Notes: a model not told the origin generated them from the sequence alone. Shown: positions 37,361-50,531, counted from the first letter of the stretch. The stretch: DNA of 64,000 nucleotides from Chrysosporum bergii ANA360D (GCF_029891735.1 NZ_JANQDH010000116.1:1-64000), one strand, 5' to 3'. Program-made: numbers and translations.

Positions 37361-40300
37361 TTAAACGACAACTGCTTCCACAACTGCACTTTGCATTTTA
37401 TTCATTGCATCTAATAAATTTTGCAATTGCTGGTCAGGTTTTAATACAGCTAAACCCCGGACTGTAACTTTACCAGGAGAATAAACAAAACGGGTTTTTA
37501 AATGATCTGGCAAGTTGGCTGCTAGTAAGTTCCAGGCTGGTTCTTCCATAGGGGTTTCTAAAACAATGTGTTGCTTGTTCTCTGGTTTAATGCGGCTAAA
37601 TCCTAATTTCTTGGACAGCTGCTTTAGTTCCATGACTCGTAATAGTTGATTGGCTGGAACTGGTAAAGCACCATAGCGATCGCTCCACTCAGCCGCGATA
37701 TACTGTAATTCTTCTAAAGACTTTGCCGCGGCCACGGCACGGTAAGCACTCATTTTTTGGTCTAAATCAGGAATATAATCAGATGGGATAAATGCTGTCA
37801 AGTTGAGGTCTATTTGAGTATCATCAACTTTGGGTATTTCTTGTCCTCTAATTTCCCGAATCGCTTCTTCTAACATTTCCATATATAAATCAAAACCGAT
37901 GGCTTCCATTTGACCGGACTGTTCAGCACCCAGTAAGTTACCGACTCCCCTAATTTCCATATCCCGCATTGCTAATTGATATCCAGAGCCTAGTTGAGTA
38001 AATTCTTGAATCGCCCGTAGCCTTTGTCGGGCTGCATCTGATAGGGCTTGTTGCTGGGGATAAAATAACCAAGCGTGTGCTTGTATTCCTGCACGTCCCA
38101 CACGCCCGCGTAATTGGTATAACTGAGATAAACCAAAACGGTGGGCATCTTCAATTAAAATGGTGTTAACTCGGGGAATATCTAAACCCGATTCAATAAT
38201 TGTTGTACAAACGAGAATGTCGGCATCACCATTACTAAAGGTGAGCATGGTTGATTCTAACTCGCTTTCATTCATTTGACCATGAGCAATGGCAAATCTG
38301 GCGCTGGGTATCATTTCCCGTAATTTAGCTGTTAGTTCCTCAATGCCTTCTACTCGTGGAACTACATAAAATACTTGTCCACCCCTGTCTATTTCTTGAC
38401 GAATGGCACTGCGGATAATTTCTGCTTGCAATGGTGCAAGGTGAGTTTTAATTGGTCTTCTGGTGGGGGGTGGCGTGGTAATCAAACTCATTTCCCGAAT
38501 TCCCGACAAGGACATATATAAAGTCCGGGGGATGGGGGTAGCCGAAAGGGTCAGGACATCAACCTGGGTTTTCAAACTTTTAATTTTTTCCTTTTGGTTC
38601 ACGCCAAATCGTTGTTCTTCATCCACCACCAATAAACCTAAATCCCGAAAGGTGACACTTTTACCCAAAAGCTGATGTGTACCCACTACTATATCTAATT
38701 CTCCGGTGGCTAATCGCTTTTGAATGGTGCGACGTTCTTCTGCGGTGCGAAAACGATTTAATAAGCCAATGTTAATTGGGTAAGGAGCAAAGCGTTCTTT
38801 GAGGGTGTGGTAATGTTGTTGTGTGAGAATGGTGGTGGGTGCTAATAGTGCTACTTGTTTACCTGCTGTGACGGCTTTAAAAATTGCCCGAATGGCTACT
38901 TCTGTTTTACCAAAGCCCACATCACCACAAATCAAGCGGTCCATGGGGCGACTGCTTTCCATGTCTCGTTTTACGTCTTGTACGGCTTTGAGTTGGTCGG
39001 TGGTGGGTTGGTAGGGGAAGGAATCTTCCATTTCTACTTGCCAAGGCATATCTTGAGGATAGTTATAGCCTTCTTGTTTGGATCTGGCTGCATAAAGTTT
39101 CAGCAAATCCACGGCTAGTTTTTTGATGGCCTTGCGGACTCGGTTTTTGGTGTTGTCCCAAACTTTACCGGTCATTTTGTGCAGTTCTGGCGGTTTCTCT
39201 CCCATGCGGCGAAACCGGGATAAAGAACCTACTTGATCCGCAGCGACTCTGAGAGTCCCGTCAGCATACTTGAGTACTAAATAATCACGGGTTTCCTGAT
39301 TAATGGTTAGACTCTCTAGCTTAACAAATTGACCAACGCCGTGGCTTTTGTGAACTACATAGTCACCCTGACGCAGCTTGTGGGGGTCTACTTGTTTGGA
39401 ACTGGCTTGGCGACGTTTGCGGATATATCCTGGTGTGGCTAGGGAATGCTGTCCGTAAAATTCCCGGTCTGTGACTACTACTAAACGATAGGTGGGTAAA
39501 ATAAAACCTTCTAGTTCTGCTAAACCAGAATATTTTAGGGCTACGGGTATATGATTGATTTGGAGTTTGTCTATGGCTTGGTAATCCCGGGGATTGGGGA
39601 TAAACTGAGCGGGACAGTCGTGTTCTTGCAGTAGGGCTACAGAGCGGGATGGTTGGGCAGAAATGAGCCAAATGGAAAAGTTGCGATCGCGCTCTTGTCT
39701 CAATGTTTCCGCTAGTTTACCAAATTGATGGGGTGTCACAGTTAACCCACGGCTGGCTAAGTTTATGCCACTGTTTTCTGTGGCTAATTCTGATAAGTAT
39801 AAAGTTTTAAATTGACTTATGTCAGCCAGACATTCAGCAAAACACCGATGAATTTTGGGCAATTCCCTAGTGATGGTTGTAGATGCTTCCTCAATGGACA
39901 TCCTCCATTGTTCTTCTGCATTTTCTACCCAGCGATGGCTATGAGCATGACACTGTTCTGGTTCATCTATGACAATTAAGGTATTTTCACTTAGATAATC
40001 TAAGATAGAAGCCGGTGGTGCAAAAGCCAACCCCAAAAAACGCTGCACTTCTAGTAGTTCTGAGTCTGTTAATTCAGCTTTGTGTTCTAGTGCTGCTAAG
40101 ACAATGGGAGCAAAGCTGGTGGGGGTCAAGGTAATTTGCTCAATTTTGTCGAGGGCGGAACGTTGACTGGCTGGGTCAAATTCGCGGATTTTTTCAATTT
40201 CGTCGCCAAACCACTCTAGTCTAACTGGCATTTCCGACGAAACGGGAAAGATATCAACAATATCACCACGGCGACTCCATTGTCCTTCTGTTTCTACCAG

Positions 40301-40819
40301 TGGGACTCGTTCATACCCCAATTTAGCGATTTTTTCGCCGAAACTATCTAGGTCAAATTCCATCCCCCGCTTCACTGTTAGACAACAAGGTGTAAAGGCT
40401 GCTGGGGGTGGTAAATGGGGTTGTAGTGCGCTAACGGTGGCTACAATAGCCAAAGAATTTTGGGGTGTGGAATTAAAGTCTTTATTGACCAAATCTGCCA
40501 AAACCTGCATCTGACCCCAGGTCATTTCTGTTTCTGGGTCAAAAGGTTCGTAAGGAGAAGCTTCAGAAGTGGGATAAAAATGTACTGTGTGCCATCCCAT
40601 CGCTTCTAACTGTGCATAAGCGCGTCCCGCTTCTTCTAGGGTTGGTACTACTAGCAACAAATTTCTGCCTGCATTTTGTGCTAAGGCCGAAACTACTAGA
40701 CCTTTGGGTAGACGAGAAAGACCGTTTAAGCGTAATTCTTGTTGGTGATTTAATTTTGAGAGTAACTCGGTGCTGAGGGGCGATCGCCCCAAAGCCCGCA
40801 CAATAGAAGAAAATGCCAT
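37361..40819 (-). CDS. mfd: Transcription-repair coupling factor Mfd
   Basis: A 1152-residue DNA translocase that removes stalled RNA polymerase and recruits UvrA. It has a UvrB-homology N-terminal part, an RNA-polymerase-interacting domain (near [13 protein letters not shown], about 485), helicase motifs ([28 protein letters not shown], and GRVGRAG) and a C-terminal TRCF domain. The length is normal and the frame intact. Confidence 0.96.
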   Translation of the reverse strand: MAFSSIVRALGRSPLSTELLSKLNHQQELRLNGLSRLPKGLVVSALAQNAGRNLLLVVPTLEEAGRAYAQLEAMGWHTVHFYPTSEASPYEPFDPETEMTWGQMQVLADLVNKDFNSTPQNSLAIVATVSALQPHLPPPAAFTPCCLTVKRGMEFDLDSFGEKIAKLGYERVPLVETEGQWSRRGDIVDIFPVSSEMPVRLEWFGDEIEKIREFDPASQRSALDKIEQITLTPTSFAPIVLAALEHKAELTDSELLEVQRFLGLAFAPPASILDYLSENTLIVIDEPEQCHAHSHRWVENAEEQWRMSIEEASTTITRELPKIHRCFAECLADISQFKTLYLSELATENSGINLASRGLTVTPHQFGKLAETLRQERDRNFSIWLISAQPSRSVALLQEHDCPAQFIPNPRDYQAIDKLQINHIPVALKYSGLAELEGFILPTYRLVVVTDREFYGQHSLATPGYIRKRRQASSKQVDPHKLRQGDYVVHKSHGVGQFVKLESLTINQETRDYLVLKYADGTLRVAADQVGSLSRFRRMGEKPPELHKMTGKVWDNTKNRVRKAIKKLAVDLLKLYAARSKQEGYNYPQDMPWQVEMEDSFPYQPTTDQLKAVQDVKRDMESSRPMDRLICGDVGFGKTEVAIRAIFKAVTAGKQVALLAPTTILTQQHYHTLKERFAPYPINIGLLNRFRTAEERRTIQKRLATGELDIVVGTHQLLGKSVTFRDLGLLVVDEEQRFGVNQKEKIKSLKTQVDVLTLSATPIPRTLYMSLSGIREMSLITTPPPTRRPIKTHLAPLQAEIIRSAIRQEIDRGGQVFYVVPRVEGIEELTAKLREMIPSARFAIAHGQMNESELESTMLTFSNGDADILVCTTIIESGLDIPRVNTILIEDAHRFGLSQLYQLRGRVGRAGIQAHAWLFYPQQQALSDAARQRLRAIQEFTQLGSGYQLAMRDMEIRGVGNLLGAEQSGQMEAIGFDLYMEMLEEAIREIRGQEIPKVDDTQIDLNLTAFIPSDYIPDLDQKMSAYRAVAAAKSLEELQYIAAEWSDRYGALPVPANQLLRVMELKQLSKKLGFSRIKPENKQHIVLETPMEEPAWNLLAANLPDHLKTRFVYSPGKVTVRGLAVLKPDQQLQNLLDAMNKMQSAVVEAVVV

Positions 40820-41023
40820 AAGTTTGACTACAGGAGGAAGTGGTTAAAGATAAGAAAAATTAGAGTTAGTCTATATTCACCATTTTAAAAGTGTTACGTG
40901 TCCGGTTTTTATGGCTGTGCAAGAATCATCAAAAACTTAAACCATGACTTTATGATCTGCATCTTCAATACTAGATACTAAAAGGTAAGCTACATTTGCT
41001 TTCCTCAGTGGCAATTCTCAAAA

Positions 41024-42358
41024 ATGTCCTCCATTAGTTTTCAAATTTCCGTCCTTTTAGTGCTAATTATTGCCAATGGACTGTTTTCTCTGTCAAAAAT
41101 GGCAATTGTTTCTGCCCGTAAAGTTAGGCTACAACAGCTTGCCAATCAAGGGGACGTCCAAGCCAGGGTAGCATTAGAACTTGCTGAGTCGCCAAATCAT
41201 TTTTTGTCCACAATTCAAATAGCTATTACCCTTTTAGCTACCCTCACAGGTGCTTTTGCAGCAGTAACAATTACCAACCCCATATCAATATATATTCGGT
41301 TAATTCCTTTTCTTGCTCCTTATAGTCAGATCATCGCCTTTTGCTTAGTAGTTATAATCATCACCTGTTTATCCCTGATTGTTGGTGAATTAATGCCAAA
41401 ACGTCTAGCACTGAACAACCCAGAAGGCATTGCCGCGTTTATGGCTATTCCCATGAAAGGGGTGACCACCCTTGCTTTACCATTGGTATCTTTTCTCAAT
41501 GCTTGTACAGATGTGATAGTGCAAGGATTAGGCATGACACCCTATATTGAGCCACCAGTCACAGAGGAAGAAATTAAAATCTTAATTGAACAAGGCACAG
41601 AAGCGGGAACCTTTGAAGAAGCAGAACAGGATATGGTTGAGCGGGTGTTTCGTTTAGGCGATCGCCCTGCCAGTTCTTTTATGACCCCCCGCCCTGATAT
41701 TGTCTGGTTAGACTTAGAGGATTCTCCCGCAGAAAACCGCCACAAGATCATTGAAAGTGGTTATTCTCGCTATCCTGTTTGTCAGGGAGGATTAGATAAT
41801 GTCCTGGGTATAATTGCTGTCACTGATTTGTTAGCTGGCTGTTTCCGCAATGAACCTATGGACTTAACAACAGGATTGCGCCAGCCCGTATTTGTGCCAG
41901 AAATTACTCATGGTTTAAAGGTGTTGGAGTTATTCAAACAAACCATTACATACATAGCTTTAGTAGTGGATGAATATGGTGTGATTCAAGGATTAGTCAC
42001 TCTCAACGACATCATGAGCGAAATAGTGGGTGATGTTCCCGAAGAACCAGGAGAGGAACAGCCACAAGCAGTACAACGAGAAGACGGTTCTTGGTTATTG
42101 GATGGAATGTTACACATAGACGAGTTTTATGAACTGTTTAATTTAGAAGAATGGGAAATTGGCAAAAGAGGTAGTTATCAGACACTAGGTGGTTTTGTCA
42201 TCAATCATCTTGGGCGTATCCCCGTAGCCGCAGATTATTTTATCTGGCGTGGTATGCGTATTGAAGTCATGGATATGGATACTAACCGTGTTGATAAGGT
42301 GTTAGTCATACCCATGGTAGATGAAGAAGTAGCCAATCAGTCTAAGGGCGAATATTAA
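41024..42358 (+). CDS. CNNM/CBS domain protein (HlyC/CorC family)
   Basis: A 444-residue membrane protein. The N-terminal CNNM domain has about four hydrophobic segments (1-190). A pair of CBS domains follows (about 215-335; SFMTPRPDIVWL and YPVCQGG), then a CorC_HlyC transporter-associated domain at the C-terminus. Related proteins are Mg2+/Co2+ efflux or magnesium homeostasis factors; the hemolysin name is historical. It is monocistronic. Confidence 0.85.
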   Translation: MSSISFQISVLLVLIIANGLFSLSKMAIVSARKVRLQQLANQGDVQARVALELAESPNHFLSTIQIAITLLATLTGAFAAVTITNPISIYIRLIPFLAPYSQIIAFCLVVIIITCLSLIVGELMPKRLALNNPEGIAAFMAIPMKGVTTLALPLVSFLNACTDVIVQGLGMTPYIEPPVTEEEIKILIEQGTEAGTFEEAEQDMVERVFRLGDRPASSFMTPRPDIVWLDLEDSPAENRHKIIESGYSRYPVCQGGLDNVLGIIAVTDLLAGCFRNEPMDLTTGLRQPVFVPEITHGLKVLELFKQTITYIALVVDEYGVIQGLVTLNDIMSEIVGDVPEEPGEEQPQAVQREDGSWLLDGMLHIDEFYELFNLEEWEIGKRGSYQTLGGFVINHLGRIPVAADYFIWRGMRIEVMDMDTNRVDKVLVIPMVDEEVANQSKGEY

Positions 42359-42362
42359 TCAA

Positions 42363-42383
42363 TTTTGGATTTTGGATTTTGGA
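42363..42383. repeat. Three-copy heptamer TTTTGGA
   Basis: Three exact tandem copies of TTTTGGA in the 32-bp gap between two convergent genes. This is a short STRR-type tract. Confidence 0.75.
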
Positions 42384-42390
42384 TTACACC

Positions 42391-43572
42391 CTAACTTTGG
42401 GATAACCGCTTAATTTCATCACCTGCTAACATTTCATGGGCTTTGGCTAACAGGTGAGGAATTTTCTCGGCGTGGGGGCTATGGGTAAGAATTGGTTGTA
42501 GGTCTAATTCATCTAAACGGTCTGCTTTGTTACCAGGAAACCAGTGACCACCATTACCGAGTAAGTTGTAACGAGCTTTGGCGTAGTCTACTAAATCGTA
42601 GGCCATGGCTAAATTTAATAACCACAAAATCACACGAATATTCACTTGTCCCGGCGTTTCCTCAAGAGTGGGTAAGTTAGTATCCCAAGTTTTTACCCAG
42701 TCTTCTCCTAAAATAGCTATAGCCTCCTGTTCTAAGTTCTGTAAAATTGGCGGTAAAATTTCTTGAGCTTGATCTAGATATTCTAAGCTTTTGAGATGTT
42801 CATCAAAGTCTCCGGGTTTAGCCGCACCCACACTCAAGGTATGTACCTGTTCATGGCTGAGACAAAATAAATCATTAAAGACCATGGGACTTAATGGGGC
42901 GCAAAGATTAACTAACTTTTGTGGTGGGTTATATAACCTTCCCCCTTTATCCGAGGGACTAATAATAAACACCCCCATGTCATGACGGTTAGCTGCTTTA
43001 ATTGCTTCCCAGTTCCATTGATTAATGTAGTACCAATGCAAATTAACATAGTCAAACTGATTAGTATTAATTGCTTGGATAATCACATCTTGAGAACCAT
43101 GAGTAGAAAAGCCAATAAATCTCACTTTTCCTTCTGCTTGTAACTGCTGGGCTATTTCTAGGCAGCCGCCAGGACGCATACTATAGTCTAAAGATTCCCC
43201 ATGGTTGATGCCGTGTAAACCGAGTAAATCAACATAATCTAACTGAAGATTTGCTAGTGACTGTTCAAATTTTTGGCGAAATTCTTGCGCATCTGCAACT
43301 GGGCAGACTTTTGTTTGTACAATTAACTTTTCCCTGGGGAACTGGGGCAATATTCTCCCCAATTGCATTTCTGATGTACCATAACCACGGGCAGTTTCAA
43401 TGTGATTAATTCCCACAGACAAAGCTTGGCTGATAGTCGCTTCTAAATTTGCCTGACTATCCGCAGGAATTTCGGAATTAGCAACATCTTGCCATTTAAA
43501 TTGATATCTCATGCCACCACAAGAAAAAACAGGCATTTGTAATTCTGTGCGGCCAAACCTTCTATATAGCAT
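42391..43572 (-). CDS. Aldo/keto reductase
   Basis: A 393-residue oxidoreductase with a TIM-barrel AKR domain (about 1-290) and a helical C-terminal region. The catalytic-site block reads IETARGYGTSE, with Glu where many AKRs have the catalytic Asp. Lys is in IVQTKV and His in LLGLHGINHG. The Met at 43572 (MLYRRFGRTEL) is the usual start; 43608 adds a leader. The substrate is unknown. Confidence 0.8.
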   Translation of the reverse strand: MLYRRFGRTELQMPVFSCGGMRYQFKWQDVANSEIPADSQANLEATISQALSVGINHIETARGYGTSEMQLGRILPQFPREKLIVQTKVCPVADAQEFRQKFEQSLANLQLDYVDLLGLHGINHGESLDYSMRPGGCLEIAQQLQAEGKVRFIGFSTHGSQDVIIQAINTNQFDYVNLHWYYINQWNWEAIKAANRHDMGVFIISPSDKGGRLYNPPQKLVNLCAPLSPMVFNDLFCLSHEQVHTLSVGAAKPGDFDEHLKSLEYLDQAQEILPPILQNLEQEAIAILGEDWVKTWDTNLPTLEETPGQVNIRVILWLLNLAMAYDLVDYAKARYNLLGNGGHWFPGNKADRLDELDLQPILTHSPHAEKIPHLLAKAHEMLAGDEIKRLSQS

Positions 43573-43668
43573 TAGTTGATTTTTTCGGTTATTTCCACGG
43601 TTTGACATTCCCCAGCCTAAAGTAGTGCGGGCATCTTGGCGGCTACTTACAGAATTTAATGTTAAATT

Positions 43669-44886
43669 CTAAACAGGCTCTTGCAATTCAGCAGTGCGGA
43701 TTGAAAGCAGCTTTGTTTGATTACCGCGTTGTACTTTCACCTGTAATAACTGACCCAGACGGCTGTTTTCCACTAAGTTCTGTAATTGGTCGGCACTGGT
43801 GACAGGTTCGCCATCAATTTGGAAAATCACGTCACCGCGTCGTATACCTGCGGAGGCAGCAGGGGAATTAGGTATAACTCGCATTACCAAAATACCGTTA
43901 ATTTCTGGTATTTGAATGGGAGAATTAGGGTCAGTGTTATTTTGTCTGGCTAGCTCAGGGGTTAAAGTTATCATTTGCACGCCTAAATAGGGGTGAATAA
44001 CTTTACCGTCTCGTTGCAATTTTAAAGCAATTTCTTTGGCTTTATCAATGGGAATGGCAAAGCCAATACCCATAGCATCGGGACGAATGGCGGTGTTAAT
44101 ACCGATAACTTCCCCGCGTTCGTTTAATAGGGGACCGCCGGAGTTACCAGGATTAATAGCAGCATCGGTTTGAATAAAATCTAAGCGTTTGTCAGCGATG
44201 CCAACTTGGGCGCTAGAACGTTTGAGAGTGCTGACAATTCCCAAGGTGACTGTATTATCAAATCCTAAAGGATTACCCACAGCGATCGCCCAGTCTCCCA
44301 CTTGTACTGTATCGGAAGAACCCAAAGCAGCAACGGGCAAATCTTGATCGGGATTAATCTTGACGACTGCTAAATCTGTGATTTCATCAATTCCTTGAAC
44401 TTTGCCTTCATAACTGCGACCATCTTTCAACCGCACTGTGACTTTATCAGCATTATCAACTACATGGGCGTTGGTCAAAACCAAACCACGTTTATCAATA
44501 ATGAACCCAGAACCCAAACCGCGTAATTGTTCAGGTGGTAACTGTTGCGGGAAACCATCGCCAAAAAATCGCCGAAAGAATGGGTCTTCCATAAATGGGT
44601 CTATGCGTCGGGTAATGGTGCGTTCTGTGTCAATACGTACTACTGCTTTACCCACACGATTTACAGCTGCTGTAACAAAGCTAGTGCTACCAAAAGTCGC
44701 ATTTACTGGTGATTGCTTTTGAGTAATTATATCTGAACCATCGGTAACATTGATCAAATCAGGTGCGGGTTCTGCGTGAGAAGGCAATACCTGAAAACTG
44801 GCCACAGTTAGGGCTGCACCCAAAATTACGGCTAACAGATATGAACTCAATTGACGTATAGAACTTGATATTTGCGGGAATTTCAT
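43669..44886 (-). CDS. HtrA/Deg family serine protease
   Basis: A 405-residue periplasmic/lumenal protease. It has a signal or anchor segment (about 12-37), a trypsin-like domain with catalytic His in NAHVVDN, Asp in DLAVVKI and Ser in GNSGGPLL, and a single PDZ domain near the C-terminus (GIRRGDVIFQIDGEPV). The open frame continues upstream to 45084, but that part encodes a TnpB zinc ribbon, so the ATG at 44886 is taken as the true start. It is probably a HhoA/HhoB/HtrA-type quality-control protease. Confidence 0.9.
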   Translation of the reverse strand: MKFPQISSSIRQLSSYLLAVILGAALTVASFQVLPSHAEPAPDLINVTDGSDIITQKQSPVNATFGSTSFVTAAVNRVGKAVVRIDTERTITRRIDPFMEDPFFRRFFGDGFPQQLPPEQLRGLGSGFIIDKRGLVLTNAHVVDNADKVTVRLKDGRSYEGKVQGIDEITDLAVVKINPDQDLPVAALGSSDTVQVGDWAIAVGNPLGFDNTVTLGIVSTLKRSSAQVGIADKRLDFIQTDAAINPGNSGGPLLNERGEVIGINTAIRPDAMGIGFAIPIDKAKEIALKLQRDGKVIHPYLGVQMITLTPELARQNNTDPNSPIQIPEINGILVMRVIPNSPAASAGIRRGDVIFQIDGEPVTSADQLQNLVENSRLGQLLQVKVQRGNQTKLLSIRTAELQEPV

Positions 44887-45084
44887 GATCACAAGCTCAT
44901 GTAATAGGTTAACTTTTCTTGGGAGTTCGCAACCACAATTACATTTATGGGTACGAGTTGAAAGAGATTTTTTCACAATTGCACCACAATTACTGCATTT
45001 TTGTGATGTGTAATGTGGAGCAACAGCAACAACCACACTGTTAAATTTCACAGCAAAATATTTTAACCATTTCCACCTATTCAT
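44887..45084 (-). pseudogene. TnpB zinc-ribbon fragment in frame with htrA
   Basis: Sixty-six codons contain the TnpB-like APHYTSQKCSNCGAIVKKSL and a second Cys pair (CNCGC). The usual DRDxNAA block that should follow is missing. The fragment runs without a stop into htrA. A stop lies just before its first Met. It is a transposon remnant; whether a fused protein is ever made is unknown. Confidence 0.8.
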
Positions 45085-45151
45085 CCCTTACCTAAAGGAC
45101 GGTTAAGTTTTTCCGCCAAGCTCCAAAACTTAACCTCATGGGTTTTTAGCC
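45085..45151 (-). repeat. Omega-RNA-like relic (family B), copy 1
   Basis: On the minus strand it begins GGCTAAAAACCC and contains GGTTAAGTTTTGGAG and GGCGGAAAAACTTAACCG. These segments match 50532-50600 (+) and 58633-58703 (-). In complete IS605-type elements this segment lies between tnpB and the terminal hairpin. Here a TnpB fragment follows it instead. Confidence 0.65.
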
Positions 45152-45340
45152 TTTTTCCTGATAAAGTACCTGTAATTAAAGTTAATAGAATATTCAATAT
45201 CATAGCTATTATGGAGATTCGCCCTTGTTAAGTTCGGGTTTCACACTACCATCATATTCTGGGAATAATCAATCAACAACCTTGATCACTCAGCCAATTT
45301 TCTAGGCTAGGATCTGAGTATTACCAGTGCTTCAATAACC
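45152..45340. other. Intergenic region upstream of csoR-like gene
   Basis: A gap of 189 bp that should contain the promoters of the regulator and possibly htrA. No clear operator palindrome was found. Confidence 0.35.
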
Positions 45341-45706
45341 ATGAACGGATCAAACCAATTAGCTCAAGAATCTTTGTCAGCATCCCAGCCGGTGCAAAAT
45401 GCTCACAGTCATGATGGCAAGTCAGCCCATTCTCACGTTCATAGTCAAGACTCACTACGGAAAATCGTTAATCGTTTGTCACGAATAGAAGGCCACATTC
45501 GCGGCATCAAGACCATGGTACAGCAAGATAGCCCTTGTCCTGATGTGTTACTACAAATTGCGGCTGTGCGGGGGGCTTTGGACAAGGTGGCCAGAATTGT
45601 TTTAGATGAACATTTAACAGAGTGTATTGCTAGAGCGGCTGAAGAAGGTAATATGGAGGTGGAAATTGAACAGTTAAAGGCTGCTTTGGATCGGTTTTTG
45701 CCTTAA
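45341..45706 (+). CDS. CsoR/RcnR (DUF156) metal-sensing regulator
   Basis: A 121-residue four-helix DNA-binding regulator. The core (about 42-121) has RLSRIEGHIRGIKTMV, a Cys in DSPCPDVL and a later EHLTEC, the positions used for metal or thiol sensing in CsoR/RcnR/InrS. The N-terminal 40 residues include a His-rich stretch HSHDGKSAHSHVH that may bind nickel or another metal. It resembles the cyanobacterial nickel sensor InrS, but no exporter gene is adjacent. Its stop overlaps the convergent nagZ stop by 4 bp. Confidence 0.85.
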   Translation: MNGSNQLAQESLSASQPVQNAHSHDGKSAHSHVHSQDSLRKIVNRLSRIEGHIRGIKTMVQQDSPCPDVLLQIAAVRGALDKVARIVLDEHLTECIARAAEEGNMEVEIEQLKAALDRFLP

Positions 45707-46812
45707 TAAGAACAAGCCAAGGCCAGTTGGGCGTGTTGTTGTAGCATATCTTGATCTAGGGGCTGGATATGATATTGGGGAGTGACTGCGAGTAGTTTCT
45801 TAATTCTGTCTTTAGCCGCGGCTACAACTGATTCATCTAGGCTACCTTTAGCTAAAGAACTAACAAAATCTTCAGCTATTTTATAAGTACGTTCAATGGA
45901 TGATGAGTCAATATTCCGGGAAATAATCAACAGGTCACAGCCAGCATCAAAGGCTTTTGCTACTGTTCCAGTTTGGGTAAACATATGTGATACAGCTTTC
46001 ATATCCAGGTCATCGGAGACGACCACTCCTGTAAAGCCCAATTCTTGCCGCAGTATGTCGTTGAGAATAACAGGGGAGAGGGTAGCTGGCCAATGTGGAT
46101 CTATTTGGGGAAAGAGAATGTGAGCCGTCATAATCAAGGGAATTTGCTCTGCAATTAAGGCTTTAAATGGGATCAATTCCCGCTTGCTTAGGTCTTCTAA
46201 TGTCAGGTTAAGTATTGGTAGTTCAATATGAGAATCTTTGCTGGTGTCTCCATGTCCAGGAAAATGTTTAGCACATCCTAAAATTCCCTCTTGCTGAAGT
46301 CCTTTGTAGTATTCACAGACATTTTTAGCTGTTGCTTCTGGGGTGCGCCCAAAGGCACGAGGCCCGATAATTGGATTTTCAGGATAGGAAAAAATATCGG
46401 CTACAGGAGACCAAGAAAGATTTATTCCTAAAGACTTTAATTCTAGTGCTGTGGCTTCGGCTACTCTACGTACTCGGTGGGGGTGTTTCTCTTCTTGGGG
46501 AGATGGTAATAACAAGGGGTAAGGAAATCGAGTAATTGGTGGTGGTGTCCGCACTACTCTCCCCCCTTCGTGATCCAAGGTCATCAACATTGCATCACGT
46601 CCTGTATATTTTCTGATTTGCTCATTGAGCTTGTGGAAGCTTTCTAGCCAAACTTGATAACGGTTACCATGTAGAAAGTTTTTGGCAAAGAATATTACCC
46701 CAACTGGTTGTAATTCACTGAGGAGGCGTTTGTCATCATCATTTAAGCAAGTACCAGACACCCCAACTATTAAGTGATGCCCAAAAGATTCTAATTCTTG
46801 AGTTTTTACCAT
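45703..46812 (-). CDS. nagZ: Beta-N-acetylhexosaminidase NagZ (GH3)
   Basis: A 369-residue family-3 glycoside hydrolase. It has the NagZ signature KHFPGHGDTSKDSH, which includes the Asp-His loop, and the nucleophile Asp in VVSDDLDMKAVSH. It removes N-acetylglucosamine from anhydro-muropeptides during peptidoglycan recycling. No signal peptide is visible, so a cytoplasmic location is likely. The glycosyltransferase gene lies 46 bp upstream. Confidence 0.9.
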   Translation of the reverse strand: MVKTQELESFGHHLIVGVSGTCLNDDDKRLLSELQPVGVIFFAKNFLHGNRYQVWLESFHKLNEQIRKYTGRDAMLMTLDHEGGRVVRTPPPITRFPYPLLLPSPQEEKHPHRVRRVAEATALELKSLGINLSWSPVADIFSYPENPIIGPRAFGRTPEATAKNVCEYYKGLQQEGILGCAKHFPGHGDTSKDSHIELPILNLTLEDLSKRELIPFKALIAEQIPLIMTAHILFPQIDPHWPATLSPVILNDILRQELGFTGVVVSDDLDMKAVSHMFTQTGTVAKAFDAGCDLLIISRNIDSSSIERTYKIAEDFVSSLAKGSLDESVVAAAKDRIKKLLAVTPQYHIQPLDQDMLQQHAQLALACSY

Positions 46813-46858
46813 AATATTTTACCTTACCTTGGTATTTTCACAATCCAAAAAGATTTTA

Positions 46859-47629
46859 CTAACTTTTTAATTTCTCTGCTTCAATGAGGCGAATAGAAAG
46901 AATGGTTTCCGCTATAACCCGATGAAATACGTAATACCAACCACGCCAACCATTAAAAATCCAACCTTCAATAATTAAGCAATAGAAAAACACCATCCCA
47001 GGGGCTAAGATTTTTTTTCTGCGAATACGATCAACCCAATCAAGTTGATTAACGGGAGTTTCTAGTATTTTCTTGGCTTCTAGGAGTGTATAGCGTTCTT
47101 GTGACCATAACCAACGACTGAAGGGTTTACGATCATCGTGGTATAAATAACTGGAAAGCAGGGCGGATTTACCAGTGAGTTGTAAAACTTGTGTGTGTCC
47201 GTCATCAATATAGGTGGCTTTACTTTTTTGAAACAAAACTTGACGGGGAGGAAGTATTCTAGTATTGCGAACAGGCTTGCCTAATACACAGTACTTGAAC
47301 CGGACAAAGTAGCCATCAATTTCTCCGTCTACAGGTAAGGTGGCCATTTCAGAGATTAAATCATCTGTAACTAGATAATCCGCATCCAGAGACAAGACCC
47401 AGGGGGATTGGACTTGCTCTAAGCCGTAGTTCCATTGTTGAGCGTGGGTGTCGAATTGGCGCTTAAATAGCTCAACTTGGGAATAAGAGTTGAGAATTTC
47501 TAGGGTTGTGTCGGTGCTATAGCTATCAACAACTATGATTTTTTCCGCCCACGTGAGTTGCTGGAGTGTGCGCTCAATATTGGCTGCTTCATTATAGGTC
47601 AGAATCACAGGGGTAATCTTTTCTAACAT
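46859..47629 (-). CDS. Family 2 glycosyltransferase
   Basis: A 256-residue GT-A enzyme with VILTYNEAANIERTL at the N-terminus, VVDSYSTDTT and the metal-binding motif SLDADYL. A hydrophobic stretch (about 212-232) suggests membrane association. It is similar to lipid-A/LPS core-type and beta-glucosyl GT2 members. Donor and acceptor are unknown. It may be cotranscribed with nagZ. Confidence 0.85.
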   Translation of the reverse strand: MLEKITPVILTYNEAANIERTLQQLTWAEKIIVVDSYSTDTTLEILNSYSQVELFKRQFDTHAQQWNYGLEQVQSPWVLSLDADYLVTDDLISEMATLPVDGEIDGYFVRFKYCVLGKPVRNTRILPPRQVLFQKSKATYIDDGHTQVLQLTGKSALLSSYLYHDDRKPFSRWLWSQERYTLLEAKKILETPVNQLDWVDRIRRKKILAPGMVFFYCLIIEGWIFNGWRGWYYVFHRVIAETILSIRLIEAEKLKS

Positions 47630-47920
47630 TGATACAATGCCATGAGAATTATTGACATAGGAGTTTGTAATTGACTCTTGTTATTGGATAGCATAAATAA
47701 TCCGAAATTTATCAATTTATTTGATTAGGTTATATTAGTATATAAATAAACAATATTGACTCTTTACTAAAGAATAACACTTAGAGGATATGACAGTCAA
47801 ATTACTGAGAAGAGAAGTTTTTCTAGAGGCAATGACAGAATACCTGCCAAATGTAACGGATTGCAACGTATAATGAGAACGATAAAACGATCAAAAAATA
47901 TTGAAAGGCAGTAAGTTTAA
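47630..47920. other. Intergenic region upstream of pds
   Basis: A 291-bp AT-rich gap between divergent genes, with promoters on both sides. No repeat, RNA gene or clear operator was seen. Confidence 0.4.
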
Positions 47921-50276
<2,356 letters not shown>

Positions 50277-50423
50277 ACAACCTCCCTTAATTCCCCATCC
50301 GCCCAGGGGTGGGGATACATCAGGACGGGGCGACAGCCCCAACTTAATTTTTTAGAAGCAATTTTTTTTTAATGGTTGACTAAATCAAAAAACTTTGCTA
50401 ATATTAATATCTGTAACCCACCT

Positions 50424-50515
50424 GGAGAGGTGGCTGAGTGGTCGAAAGCGACAGATTGCTAATCTGTTGTACGGCAGGTAACTCCGTACCGAGGGTTCGA
50501 ATCCCTCCCTCTCCG
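50424..50515 (+). tRNA. tRNA-Ser (anticodon GCU)
   Basis: A 92-base class II tRNA. The acceptor arm GGAGAGG / CCTCTCC with discriminator G, the anticodon stem ACAGA / TCTGT with loop TTGCTAA, a long variable arm, and the T-loop GGTTCGAATCC all fold. CCA is not encoded. A transposon relic begins 17 bases after it. Confidence 0.97.
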
Positions 50516-50531
50516 TTTTGAGAATAAAATA

